64,000 bases of DNA from Streptomyces noursei (GCF_016917755.1 NZ_CP070326.1:5704001-5768000); one strand, 5' to 3'. Counted from the first letter of the stretch, positions 26,988-35,140 are shown. The notes: generated from the letters alone by a model not told the origin. Program-made: numbers and translations.

Positions 26988-27962
26988 ATGGGCACCCCGA
27001 ACGCCGCGCCATCTCCCGAACCAGCGCCGGACCCCGCGCCGGCGCCGCCCGCCGTCCCGGTCCCGGACGCCCCCGCCGGTCGAGCGGGCCTCGCCGCCCT
27101 GCTGGCCCACCCCGAACGTGCCGTCGTCGCCCTCGACTTCGACGGCACCCTCGCCGACATCGTCCCCGACCCCGCCAAGGCCCGCGCCCACCCCGGCGCC
27201 CCCGAGGCCCTGGCCCGACTCGCCCCGCACCTGCGCGCGATCGCGGTGATCACCGGCCGTCCGGCCGGCGTCGCGGTCCGCCTCGGCGGCTTCGACGGAG
27301 TGCCGGGCCTGACCCACCTCGTCGTCCTCGGCCACTACGGCGCCGAGCGCTGGGACGCCGCGACCGGCGCCCTGCACGCCCCCGCCCCGCACCCGGGCAT
27401 CGCCGCCATACAGGCCGAACTCCCCGGCGTACTGGACCGATCCGGTGTCTGGCACGGCACCTGGGTCGAGACCGCCGTCGAGCGCAAGGGCGGCCGGGCC
27501 ATCGCCGTGCACACCCGCCGCGCCGCCGATCCGCAGCGCGCCTTCGAGCGGCTGCGGGAACCGCTGACCGCGCTCGCCGAGCGCCACGGCCTGATCGTCG
27601 AACCGGGCCGGCTGGTGCTGGAGCTGCGCCCGCCCGGGATGGACAAGGGCGTCGCGCTTGCCGAGTGGGTCGCGGAGACCGGGGCTGCCGCCGTCCTCTA
27701 CGCCGGCGACGACCTCGGCGACCTGGCGGCCTTCGCCGCCGTCGAGAAACTGCGCTCCGACGGCACCGCCGGCGTCCTGGTGTGCAGCGGCAGCAGCGAG
27801 GTCACCGAGCTCGCCGAGCGCGCCGACCTGGTCGTCGACGGCCCGAAGGGCGTGGTGGCCCTGCTCAACGCCCTCGCGGACCACATCGAGAACCCACCAC
27901 AGGAGCCGGACGGGCCGGGCGAGCCGGACGAGCCGGATGGGGCGGGCGGGGCTACTCCTTGA
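26988..27962 (+). CDS. otsB: Trehalose-6-phosphate phosphatase
   Basis: A 324-residue HAD-superfamily phosphatase that dephosphorylates trehalose-6-P to trehalose. HAD motif I, with the nucleophilic Asp, is ALDFDGTLADI (about residue 48); motif II lies in VITGR; the lysine in MDKGVAL is motif III; and motif IV is YAGDDLGDLAAF. The first 35 residues are Pro/Ala-rich and the last 20 acidic and repetitive. A TAGGGT -10 hexamer lies seven bases before ATG 26988, which fits a leaderless transcript. It is convergent with, and overlaps by 11 bases, the HNH-like lipoprotein gene. otsA, its partner, is 2 kb away on the other strand. Confidence 0.93.
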   Translation: MGTPNAAPSPEPAPDPAPAPPAVPVPDAPAGRAGLAALLAHPERAVVALDFDGTLADIVPDPAKARAHPGAPEALARLAPHLRAIAVITGRPAGVAVRLGGFDGVPGLTHLVVLGHYGAERWDAATGALHAPAPHPGIAAIQAELPGVLDRSGVWHGTWVETAVERKGGRAIAVHTRRAADPQRAFERLREPLTALAERHGLIVEPGRLVLELRPPGMDKGVALAEWVAETGAAAVLYAGDDLGDLAAFAAVEKLRSDGTAGVLVCSGSSEVTELAERADLVVDGPKGVVALLNALADHIENPPQEPDGPGEPDEPDGAGGATP

Positions 27963-28638
27963 GGCCCAGGGAGGACAGCGCCGTCGTCCAGTCGTGCGCG
28001 ATGGCCTGCTGCGCCTTGCCCAGATCGGCCTTGCCGGAGCAGATGGCGGCCTTGAGCTTGTTCTCCACGCCGTCCTTGGGGTTGTTGGGCCCGGCGCCCG
28101 GCTTGTGCCCCGGGGACGGCGGCTCGACCCAGAGGTTGCGCGGGTCGTTGGGGTCGCCGCCCAGCTGGAGGCTGATGAGGTGGTCGTACTCGGCGTCGTG
28201 CGGCGAGCCGGTGTAGCCGTAGGACTTGGCGTTGGCGGTCTTCTCGCGCCCGGTGATGCTCACCGGCGGCCGGATGCCCTTGGTGTACCCGCTCTGGCAG
28301 ATCGTGGTCTTCAGCGTCTGCGGGGTGACCTTGGGGTTGGTCGCCCCGGGGGTGCACGTGGGGTCGGGCAGCGGCTGCTTGTCCGCGGTGTAGCGGAAGT
28401 GGCAGGTGCCGGGGGCGGGTTGGCGCTGCACCGTGTACGCCGACTGCGGCCCGGGGCCGACGGGTATCGACCCCGACGGAGCGGAGGCGGACGCCGACGC
28501 GGACGGCGTGCCGCCCTTCGCTTCGGTGCCGCCCTTCCCGGTCTTCCCGGACGAACAGCCGGCGACCGCGGTCGCCAGGACGGTGACGGCCGCAACCGCG
28601 GCCCACCGTGCGGAATATGAGCGTGTACTGAGGGGCAT
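27952..28638 (-). CDS. Lipoprotein with HNH-like (His-Me finger) nuclease motif
   Basis: A 228-residue secreted protein. The signal peptide ends in a lipobox (TAVAGC, Cys at about residue 28), and a Ser/Ala linker follows. The C-terminal 130 residues hold the cysteines of CHFRY, PTCTPG and TTICQSG and a compact motif YDHLISLQLGGDPNDPRNLW: a catalytic-type His within DHLI, then GG and an N-L-W ending. This is the arrangement of HNH/His-Me-finger endonucleases. It is therefore predicted to be a surface-attached nuclease, possibly for nucleic-acid scavenging. The full metal site cannot be confirmed by eye. It overlaps otsB by 11 bases tail to tail. Confidence 0.75.
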   Translation of the reverse strand: MPLSTRSYSARWAAVAAVTVLATAVAGCSSGKTGKGGTEAKGGTPSASASASAPSGSIPVGPGPQSAYTVQRQPAPGTCHFRYTADKQPLPDPTCTPGATNPKVTPQTLKTTICQSGYTKGIRPPVSITGREKTANAKSYGYTGSPHDAEYDHLISLQLGGDPNDPRNLWVEPPSPGHKPGAGPNNPKDGVENKLKAAICSGKADLGKAQQAIAHDWTTALSSLGLKE

Positions 28639-28733
28639 GGGAAAGAACTACCCCGTTCCGGCCCACCGCAGCCACAACACGGGAGCGCGGGGGAGCCCCG
28701 AAGGGGCGGACGACGGGACTTCGCGGAAACGCC

Positions 28734-29840
28734 CTAGCGCCCCCGCCGGAACCGTTCGCCGACCTCCCCCTGATCGGTCTCCCACCAGGGCCGCGTCAAC
28801 TCCGGCTGCGGCACGGCCGCCTCGCCCGGCGACGAGGCCGTGGTCGTCACCGTGGCCGCGGTCGCCGCGGTCGCCGCGGTCGTCGCGGTCGTCGCGATTG
28901 TCGTCGTTGTCGTGGGTGTGGGCGCCGCCGCGGCCACCGCCAGCTCCCGGTCCAGTCGCTCGTCCAGCGCCCGCGTCCTGCGCCGCTCGTCGCGCACCCA
29001 CTCCGCGAACACCGCGATCAGGAACGGCAGTCCGACCAGCTCGGCGATGGTCAGCATCAGCCCGCCGCCGATCATCTGGTCCTGCTGCGGGCTCGGATCC
29101 CACGGGCGGTGCTGGGACGCGTACCAACCGCCCGCGATCAGCGTCCCGCTGGTCATCACCACGATCCCCGGCACCGCGTCCACCAGGCCGTCCAGCAGCA
29201 CCAGCAGCGCCCGCACCGGATGGCTGCACCACGACGGCAGCAGCTCCTGGCGGGTGAGCATCGGCAGCACGAACAGGCTGCCGGTGACGAGCAGTTGCAG
29301 ATACATCAACTCGTGCAGCGGACCGTGCCGCAGCGCGGTCGGGAAGTACGGCGTGAAGTAGATCGCCAGCTCGGAGGAGAGCACCAACACGGTGCTGACC
29401 AGCGGAAACGTCAGGAAGCGGAGGATCCGGCCGGAGAGCGCCGCGCGCAGCCGGCGGGCCGCCGGCCGCTCCTGCGGCAGCGCGGCGAGCGCCAGCGACA
29501 ACGGGTCGCCCAGCGCCAGCCCCAACGGCGCGATCAGGTCCAGCACGATGTTCTGCACCGCGGCCGGCCAGAACAGCTCATGGTCGTAGACCGCCAGCCC
29601 CGACATGGTGGCCAGCGCGATCGCGCCCAGCCCCAGACCGGCGAACGCCACCGTCCGGGCCACCGGCCAGCGCTCCCCGCGCCGCGCCAGCCGCACCACG
29701 CCCCAGGCGTAGAGGCCGCCCAGGACGAGGATCAGCACCAGCGCGTACGGGTCGAGCCGCCAGCTGTCGATCAGCCGCCCGGCGGTCAGCTCCGGCAGAC
29801 CGGACGCGACCGTCGTCGAAGCAAGCGTTGTCACTGTCAC
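28734..29840 (-). CDS. CtaG/caa3-type cytochrome-oxidase-assembly-like membrane protein
   Basis: A 368-residue integral membrane protein with about seven helices. The YDHELFWPAAVQNIVLDLIAPLGLALGDP region with its histidine, the later HGPLHELMYLQLL segment and the PGIVVMTSG motif are typical of the CtaG family linked to caa3 cytochrome-oxidase copper insertion. The C-terminal 70 residues are a Thr/Ala low-complexity tract encoded by a GTCGCCGCG-like tandem repeat, followed by a WWETDQGE ending. The start is GTG 29840. The family role is inferred; no oxidase genes adjoin it. Confidence 0.82.
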   Translation of the reverse strand: MTVTTLASTTVASGLPELTAGRLIDSWRLDPYALVLILVLGGLYAWGVVRLARRGERWPVARTVAFAGLGLGAIALATMSGLAVYDHELFWPAAVQNIVLDLIAPLGLALGDPLSLALAALPQERPAARRLRAALSGRILRFLTFPLVSTVLVLSSELAIYFTPYFPTALRHGPLHELMYLQLLVTGSLFVLPMLTRQELLPSWCSHPVRALLVLLDGLVDAVPGIVVMTSGTLIAGGWYASQHRPWDPSPQQDQMIGGGLMLTIAELVGLPFLIAVFAEWVRDERRRTRALDERLDRELAVAAAAPTPTTTTTIATTATTAATAATAATVTTTASSPGEAAVPQPELTRPWWETDQGEVGERFRRGR

Positions 29841-29936
29841 GGCCCACCACGCTAGACCCGCGCGTCGACGATCTACCGGCGGGGTTCCCTCTCGCCCACC
29901 CCGCAGCCGGCGGCCCGGCCGGCGCCCGCCCGCCGG

Positions 29937-31424
29937 TCACTCGCCCAGCGCCTGCAACTGCTCCAGGAACCACCGCGCCGGCGGCAGCGCGGTCGCCGCC
30001 GCGGCCAGGTGGGCGGTGCGCGCGGCCCGCTCCTCGGCCGGCATGGACAGCGCGGCGTGCAGCGCCTCGGCGGTCTGCCCCACGTCGTAGGGGTTGACCG
30101 TCAGCGCGTCCGCACCGAGCTCCTCCCAGGCGCCGGCCTCCCGGGAGAGCACCAGGGCGCACCCGGCGTCGGAGACCACCGGGACTTCCTTCGCGACGAG
30201 GTTCATCCCGTCCCGGATCGGGTTGACCAGCGCCACGTCCGCCAGCCGGTACGCCGCCAGCGACCGCGCGAAGTCGTCCTTGACGTGCAGCACGACCGGC
30301 TGCCAGCCCGCCGTCCCGTATTCCGCGTTGATCTCCTCGGCGAGCGCGCCGACCTGCGCGGTGTAGTCGCGGTAGACGGCCAGGTCCTGCCGCGAGGGAT
30401 AGGCGAACGCCAGGTGCACCACCCGCTCGCGCCACTCCGGCCGGTCGGCCAGCAGCCGCCGGAAGGCCAGCAGCCCGCGCACGATGTTCTTGGACAGCTC
30501 CGTCCGGTCCACCCGGACGATCGTCTTCCGGTCGGTGCCGCCGATCTGCCCGCGCAGCGCCGCCATCCGCTCCTCGACGTCCGGCCGCCGGGAGCGCTCC
30601 CGCAGGAACTCCGCGTCCGCCCCCAGCCCATGGACCCCGATCCGGGTCCGGTGCGCCTTCTGGTCCGGCGGCACCGCGACCACGCTGGGCGCCTCGTGCC
30701 GCGGCCAGTGCGCCGTGCAGTCCGGCCCCAGCGCCCGCTCGCAGCACGCGGTGAACGCCCGCGCCCACCGCTCGGTCAGGAAGTTCGCCCGGTCGGCGCC
30801 GAGGATGCCCAGCACCAGCTGCCGCTGGACGTCGTCGGGCAGCATCGCGAAGTACTCCGGCGGCGCCCACGGGGTGTGCGAGAAGTGCGCGATCCGGACG
30901 TCCGGCCGCACCTCGCGCAGCATCGCCGGCACCAGCGCCAGGTGGTAGTCCTGCACCAGCACCGCCGCACCTGGGCTCGCGCTGTCCGCCAGCGCCGAGG
31001 CGAACGCCGCGTTGTACGCCTCGTACGCCGCCCACTGGCCCCGGAAGTCGGTGTCGAACACCGGCTCCAGCGGCGTCTGGTACAGCATGTGGTGGACGAA
31101 CCACAGCACGGAGTTGGCGACGCCGTTGTAGGCCGCGGCGTGCACATCCGCCGGGATGTCCAACATCCGGACGCGCTGTCCCCCGGTGTCCGCCACGTCC
31201 AGCAGCCCGCCGCTCCGCCGAGCCGCCTCCCGGTCGCCGTCGCCCAGCGCCGAGCACACCCACATCGCGTCGGCCCCGATCGTCGAGAGCCCCGACACCA
31301 GCCCCCCGCCACCCCGCTTGGCGCTCAGCTCACCGCCCTCTCCCAGGGCGTACGACACGGGCCCGCGGTTGGACGCGACGAGGACCTCGGCACCTGGCTG
31401 GACCGCACTGCGCTCGGAGACCAT
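29937..31424 (-). CDS. otsA: Trehalose-6-phosphate synthase
   Basis: A 495-residue GT20 glycosyltransferase that makes trehalose-6-P from a nucleoside-diphosphoglucose and glucose-6-P. The N-terminal Rossmann motif is SNRGPVSY with the KRGGGGLVSGL loop, and VQDYHLALVPAMLREV and IAHFSHTPW are the conserved acceptor segments. VDRTELSKNIVRGLLAF and the C-terminal donor site PIRDGMNLVAKE are present. It is the full length of the family. ATG 31424 is the only reasonable start. The gpgS gene lies 49 bases upstream on the same strand (its stop is at 31474), so the two are likely an operon for compatible-solute synthesis. Confidence 0.95.
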   Translation of the reverse strand: MVSERSAVQPGAEVLVASNRGPVSYALGEGGELSAKRGGGGLVSGLSTIGADAMWVCSALGDGDREAARRSGGLLDVADTGGQRVRMLDIPADVHAAAYNGVANSVLWFVHHMLYQTPLEPVFDTDFRGQWAAYEAYNAAFASALADSASPGAAVLVQDYHLALVPAMLREVRPDVRIAHFSHTPWAPPEYFAMLPDDVQRQLVLGILGADRANFLTERWARAFTACCERALGPDCTAHWPRHEAPSVVAVPPDQKAHRTRIGVHGLGADAEFLRERSRRPDVEERMAALRGQIGGTDRKTIVRVDRTELSKNIVRGLLAFRRLLADRPEWRERVVHLAFAYPSRQDLAVYRDYTAQVGALAEEINAEYGTAGWQPVVLHVKDDFARSLAAYRLADVALVNPIRDGMNLVAKEVPVVSDAGCALVLSREAGAWEELGADALTVNPYDVGQTAEALHAALSMPAEERAARTAHLAAAATALPPARWFLEQLQALGE

Positions 31425-31473
31425 GTCGCGACATTAACCCGTCACGGATCCGCGCAAACGTACGGATCGCCCC

Positions 31474-32442
31474 TCAGGCCGCCCGCCGTTCCGCGTATTC
31501 CGGTATTTCGGCCATCGGCGGCCGCTCCTCGGTGTCCACCGCCGTCGTCCGCGGCACGAAGCCGTGCTCGCCGCGCTCGAACTGGGTCAGCCGCGGCCGC
31601 ACCAAATGACCGCGGGCCAACCGGAGTTGGGCGGTGCGGTAGATCGCCGCGGCCATCCGGCCGAGCGCCTGGCCGCCCTGGTGGCGGTGCCTGCGCACCC
31701 CGACGTCCACCTGCGCCAGGGCGTCCAGCCCGACGGTGTGCAGCGCGTCCACCAACAGCCCCAGCTCCACCCCGTAGCCGACCGGGAACGGCAGCCGCTC
31801 CAGCAGCGAGCGGCGCGCCGCGTACTCCCCGCCCAGCGGCTGCACGAACCCGGCCAGCTGCGGCCAGTGGAGGTTGAGCAGCGGCCGGGCGACCAGCTCG
31901 GTGACCCTTCCGCCCTGCTCGCCTCCGGCAGCCGGCCCGCCCCGGCCGGTGTCCAGCGGCCGGTCGTACATCGCTTTGACGAACTGGACCTCCGGGTCGG
32001 TCAGCAGCGGCCCGACGATCCCCGAGACGAAGGTGGACGAGAACTCCCGCAGGTCGGCGTCGACGAAGCAGACGATGTCCCCGCTGGTCACCAGCAGCGA
32101 GCGCCACAGCACCTCGCCCTTGCCGGGCAGCGCCGGGATCCGGGGCAGCACGCTGTCCCGGTGGACGACCCGGGCGCCGGCCGCCGCGGCGACCTCGGCG
32201 GTGCGGTCGGTGGAGCCCGAATCCAGCACCACCAGCTCGTCGACCAGAGGCACCTCCTCGGTCATCAGATCGGCGCGGATCGCCGCGACGATCGCACCGA
32301 CCGTCGCCTCCTCGTCGAGCGCGGGCAGCACCACACTGACCGTCCGCCCCGTCTGGCGCTTGGCCTCCAACAACTGCTCCAGGGGGCGGTCCGCGGCGGA
32401 CCAGGAGCGGCCGGCCAGCCAGCGCTCCACTTCTTCCAGCAC
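31474..32442 (-). CDS. gpgS: Glucosyl-3-phosphoglycerate synthase (GpgS)
   Basis: A 322-residue GT81/GT2-fold transferase that joins glucose from a nucleotide sugar to 3-phosphoglycerate, giving the precursor of glucosylglycerate. The nucleotide-binding VVLPALDEEATVGAIV, the metal-binding DAD in CFVDADLREFS, and the acceptor loop PLGGEYAARRSLLERLPF are visible. GTG 32442 is preceded by GGAGAG. A position upstream of otsA on one strand suggests coordinated production of two osmolytes. The 349-base region upstream (32443-32791) belongs to thrC: promoter, leader ORF and SAM riboswitch. Confidence 0.9.
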   Translation of the reverse strand: MLEEVERWLAGRSWSAADRPLEQLLEAKRQTGRTVSVVLPALDEEATVGAIVAAIRADLMTEEVPLVDELVVLDSGSTDRTAEVAAAAGARVVHRDSVLPRIPALPGKGEVLWRSLLVTSGDIVCFVDADLREFSSTFVSGIVGPLLTDPEVQFVKAMYDRPLDTGRGGPAAGGEQGGRVTELVARPLLNLHWPQLAGFVQPLGGEYAARRSLLERLPFPVGYGVELGLLVDALHTVGLDALAQVDVGVRRHRHQGGQALGRMAAAIYRTAQLRLARGHLVRPRLTQFERGEHGFVPRTTAVDTEERPPMAEIPEYAERRAA

Positions 32443-32568
32443 GTCTACGACTCTCCTCGGCGGCCCCCCGAACGGGAGCCCGTTATGTGATCCATCTCGC
32501 GGACCGGACGACTATCTCAACGGTGAGTGCCTTCGGTTACAGTCTTGAACAACGCGGAGGACCCTCGC

Positions 32569-32655
32569 ATGTCGGGGTCGCCGCGCAACAAACGCCTGGG
32601 TTCCACCCAGTGCCATACCGCTCATCCAGAGGGGCAGAGGGACACGGCCCGTTGA
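32569..32655 (+). CDS. 28-codon leader ORF overlapping the SAM riboswitch
   Basis: ATG 32569 lies eight bases after a GCGGAGG Shine-Dalgarno sequence. The frame encodes a basic peptide starting MSGSPRNKRLGS and stops with TGA at 32653-32655, inside the aptamer. The last ten codons run through the 5' strand of P1 and the adjoining P2 region. The peptide has no run of a regulated amino acid, so it would not be a simple attenuator. Whether it is translated is unknown; the ribosome-binding site is the main evidence. Confidence 0.45.
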   Translation: MSGSPRNKRLGSTQCHTAHPEGQRDTAR

Positions 32656-32773
32656 AGCCCCGGCAACCCTCCAGCCGGTCTCCGCCGCACGACAGCACAG
32701 TGCGCGCGAGGCTCCCGGCTAGGGAAGGTGCCAAATCCGTCTCACGGCGAAACGCGTCGTGAGGAAGATGAGG
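32620..32773 (+). ncRNA. SAM-I (S-box) riboswitch of thrC
   Basis: The diagnostic S-box elements occur in order: P1 strand CTCATC (32621-32626), CCAGAGGGGCAGAGGGAC with the kink-turn region, GGCCCGTTGAAGCCCCGGCAACC (conserved SAM-pocket core), a variable P3 stem, then GGAAGGTGCCAAATCC, and the P1 partner GATGAG (32767-32772). Binding of S-adenosylmethionine would stabilise P1. No terminator follows; the downstream sequence is instead the AGGAG and start region of thrC, so control is probably at translation initiation. Confidence 0.9.
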
Positions 32774-32791
32774 AGAAAGGGCCTCGCCTCC

Positions 32792-34069
32792 ATGGCTGTG
32801 CAAGCAACCGAATCCACGCCTTCTGTCGCACTCGGTCCCGCCGTCGCCCTGTCCTGTCGCGAATGCGGCGAGCGCTTCCCGCTCGGTCCGATCTTCGCGT
32901 GCCAGGAGTGCTTCGGCCCGCTGGAAATCGCCTACGCGCTTCCCACCGGCGACCCCGAGGCCCTGAAGAAGCAGATCGAGGCCGGTCCCGCCAACATCTG
33001 GCGCTATGCGCCGCTGCTGCCCGTCCCCGCGGACGTGGCCGACAAGCCCAACCTCAACCCCGGTTTCACCAAGCTCGTCAAGGCCGACCGGCTCGCCGCC
33101 GAACTGGGCGTCACCGGCGGCCTGTACGTCAAGGACGACTCCGGCAACCCCACCCACTCCTTCAAGGACCGGGTCGTGGCGATCGCCGTCGAGGCCGCCC
33201 GCGCGTTCGGCTTCACCACCCTCTCCTGCTCCTCGACCGGCAACCTCGCCGGTGCGGTCGGCGCCGCGGCGCGCCGCGCGGGCCTGAAGTCCTGCGTCTT
33301 CATCCCGCACGACCTGGAGCCCGGCAAGGTCGTAATGGCCGCGGTCTACGGCGGTGACCTGGTCGCCATCGAGGGCAACTACGACGACGTCAACCGCTTC
33401 TGCTCCGAGCTCATCGGCGACCCGCTGGGCGAGGGCTGGGGCTTCGTCAACGTCAACCTCCGCCCGTATTACGGCGAGGGCTCCAAGACGCTGGCGTACG
33501 AGATCTGCGAGCAGCTCGGCTGGCGGCTGCCGGACCAGCTGGTCATCCCGATCGCGTCCGGCTCCCAGCTCACCAAGATCGACAAGGGGCTGAAGGAGCT
33601 GATCGCCCTCGGCCTGGTCGAGGACAAGCCCTACAAGATCTTCGGGGCGCAGGCCGAGGGCTGCTCGCCGGTGTCCGCGGCCTTCAAGGCCGGGCACGAG
33701 GTCGTCAAGCCGCAGAAGCCGAACACCATCGCCAAGTCGCTGGCGATCGGCAACCCGGCGGACGGCCCGTACGTGCTCGACATCGCGCGCCGCACCGGCG
33801 GGGCCGTCGAGGACGTCACCGACCCGCAGATCGTGGACGCGATCAAGCTGCTGGCCCGTACGGAGGGGATCTTCGCGGAGACCGCGGGCGGCGTGACCGT
33901 CGGCGTGACCAGGAAGCTCATCGAGAACGGCGTGCTGGACCCGTCGCTGACCACCGTCGTGCTGAACACCGGCGACGGCCTGAAGACCCTCGACGCCGTC
34001 GCCTCCGGGCCCACCGCCACCATCCGGCCGGACCTGGACGCGTTCCGCGCGGCCGGCCTGGCCGGTTGA
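32792..34069 (+). CDS. thrC: Threonine synthase
   Basis: A 425-residue PLP enzyme that turns O-phosphohomoserine into threonine at the branch with methionine synthesis. An N-terminal zinc-ribbon-like segment has two CxxC pairs (LSCRECGERF, FACQECFGPLEI). The PLP lysine is in NPTHSFKDRVV, and the phosphate-binding SCSSTGNLAGAV follows. ATG 32792 starts the family-typical MAVQ; in-frame starts at 32759 and 32768 would add up to 11 residues and lie in the riboswitch P1. Control by SAM makes sense: when methionine/SAM is plentiful, carbon could be kept from the branch. The gene is followed 57 bases later by the sulfur carrier. Confidence 0.95.
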   Translation: MAVQATESTPSVALGPAVALSCRECGERFPLGPIFACQECFGPLEIAYALPTGDPEALKKQIEAGPANIWRYAPLLPVPADVADKPNLNPGFTKLVKADRLAAELGVTGGLYVKDDSGNPTHSFKDRVVAIAVEAARAFGFTTLSCSSTGNLAGAVGAAARRAGLKSCVFIPHDLEPGKVVMAAVYGGDLVAIEGNYDDVNRFCSELIGDPLGEGWGFVNVNLRPYYGEGSKTLAYEICEQLGWRLPDQLVIPIASGSQLTKIDKGLKELIALGLVEDKPYKIFGAQAEGCSPVSAAFKAGHEVVKPQKPNTIAKSLAIGNPADGPYVLDIARRTGGAVEDVTDPQIVDAIKLLARTEGIFAETAGGVTVGVTRKLIENGVLDPSLTTVVLNTGDGLKTLDAVASGPTATIRPDLDAFRAAGLAG

Positions 34070-34125
34070 GCCGTCCCTCCGCCCGCCCCGTTCCGCACCC
34101 CCCGCACCTCCTGGAAGGCAGAACC

Positions 34126-34404
34126 ATGAGCGTCAACGTCCGCATCCCCACCATCCTGCGCACGTACACCGGCGGCGAGGCCGAGGTCACCGCCGAGGGC
34201 GCGACCCTCTCCGAGGTGATCGCCGACCTGGAGAAGAACCACCAGGGCATCGCGGCCCGGGTGCTCGACGACGCGGGCAAGCTGCGCCGCTTCGTGAATG
34301 TCTACGTCAACGACGACGACGTCCGTTTCGAGCAGGGACTCCAGACGCCGACCCCGGAAGGCGCGGGCATCTCGATCATCCCGGCGGTCGCCGGAGGCTG
34401 CTGA
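34126..34404 (+). CDS. MoaD/ThiS/CysO-type sulfur-carrier protein ending in GGC
   Basis: A 92-residue ubiquitin-fold protein. The beta-grasp pattern (VNVRIPTILRTYTGG, LEKNHQGIAARVLDDAGKLRRFVNVYVNDDDVRF) and the C-terminal SIIPAVAGGC place it with the CysO branch of MoaD-like carriers, which bear sulfide as a C-terminal thiocarboxylate for cysteine synthesis. Normally the chain ends in Gly-Gly; here one cysteine follows. It would need proteolysis by a JAMM/Mec-type protease to become active, or the cysteine is part of the mechanism. No cysM or mec gene is adjacent. It probably shares the thrC transcript. Confidence 0.85.
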   Translation: MSVNVRIPTILRTYTGGEAEVTAEGATLSEVIADLEKNHQGIAARVLDDAGKLRRFVNVYVNDDDVRFEQGLQTPTPEGAGISIIPAVAGGC

Positions 34405-34477
34405 TACGCCCGACGACTGTCCGGTGCGGCGCGATATGGATCGTATTCGCGCCAACTCTTTGCCGGTAGTGACCGGA

Positions 34478-34512
34478 AATTGCCCCGTCCGAGCTAAACG
34501 GACGGGGCAATT
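34478..34512 (+). terminator. Hairpin terminator after the sulfur-carrier gene
   Basis: A perfect 14-bp stem (AATTGCCCCGTCCG / CGGACGGGGCAATT) with a 7-nt loop starts 73 bases after the stop codon. Confidence 0.85.
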
Positions 34513-34870
34513 CCGTGTTGTGAAAGGCGATACCATTGGGGCGATCCCCCTCCGGTTATCTCCGTGTGCATGCCGAACGCATATGAGATCGCGGTGACTT
34601 GTGCGCAAGTTGTGTGCGCGATTTGTCGTCTATGCCACTTATTCCCGGCCCGACTTAGCCTGAGATAACGGGATTTGAGCGCATGCAGCCGTTTCCCTGG
34701 TGCAAGAATTCTCGTCCGATTGACCTGTTGCGCTGGGCATTGGTCCAGATACATTCAGCGGCGGTCGACGCGTTCCGGCGCACACCCCGCGGGCCATTCC
34801 GGGGGGTGAGGTCTGACCCGGGTCCGCGGAGTGCGGTCCTGTGCAAGGGCCAGTAATAGGGGAGTTAGGC
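34513..34870. other. Long leader/promoter region of cspA
   Basis: No gene can be supported in this 358-base stretch. It is lower in GC than its neighbours and contains an ACTTG-TGCG-CAAGT dyad (34597-34610) next to a TTGTGTGCGC repeat. It probably holds the cspA promoter and a long 5' leader typical of cold-shock mRNAs. Confidence 0.5.
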
Positions 34871-35074
34871 ATGGCTCAGGGCACCGTCAAGTGGTTCAAC
34901 GCGGAGAAGGGGTACGGCTTCATCGCGGTCGACGGTGGTGCGGATGTTTTCGTCCACTACAGCGCGATCCAGATGGACGGGTACCGCACCCTGGAGGAGG
35001 GTCAGCGAGTCGAGTTCGAGATCTCGCAGGGCCAGAAGGGGCCACAGGCGGACATGGTCCGGGTCACCGCCTGA
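34871..35074 (+). CDS. cspA: Cold-shock protein (CspA/SC7.0 family)
   Basis: A 67-residue single-stranded-nucleic-acid-binding protein with one cold-shock OB domain. RNP1 KGYGFI and RNP2 VFVHYS are intact, and MAQGTVKWFNAEKG is the canonical start. It would act as an RNA chaperone. ATG 34871 follows GGGGAG. Streptomycetes have many paralogues; this one is the copy next to groEL2. Confidence 0.96.
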   Translation: MAQGTVKWFNAEKGYGFIAVDGGADVFVHYSAIQMDGYRTLEEGQRVEFEISQGQKGPQADMVRVTA

Positions 35075-35101
35075 GGCGGCGGCCGACTGCATCGTTTCGC
35101 G

Positions 35102-35140
35102 GAAGGCCCGCATCCCCGAGTACGGGGTTGCGGGCCTTCT
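35102..35140 (+). terminator. Terminator of cspA
   Basis: An 11-bp stem (GAAGGCCCGCA / TGCGGGCCTTC) encloses a second CCCC/GGGG stem; it begins 28 bases after the stop codon. Confidence 0.9.
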
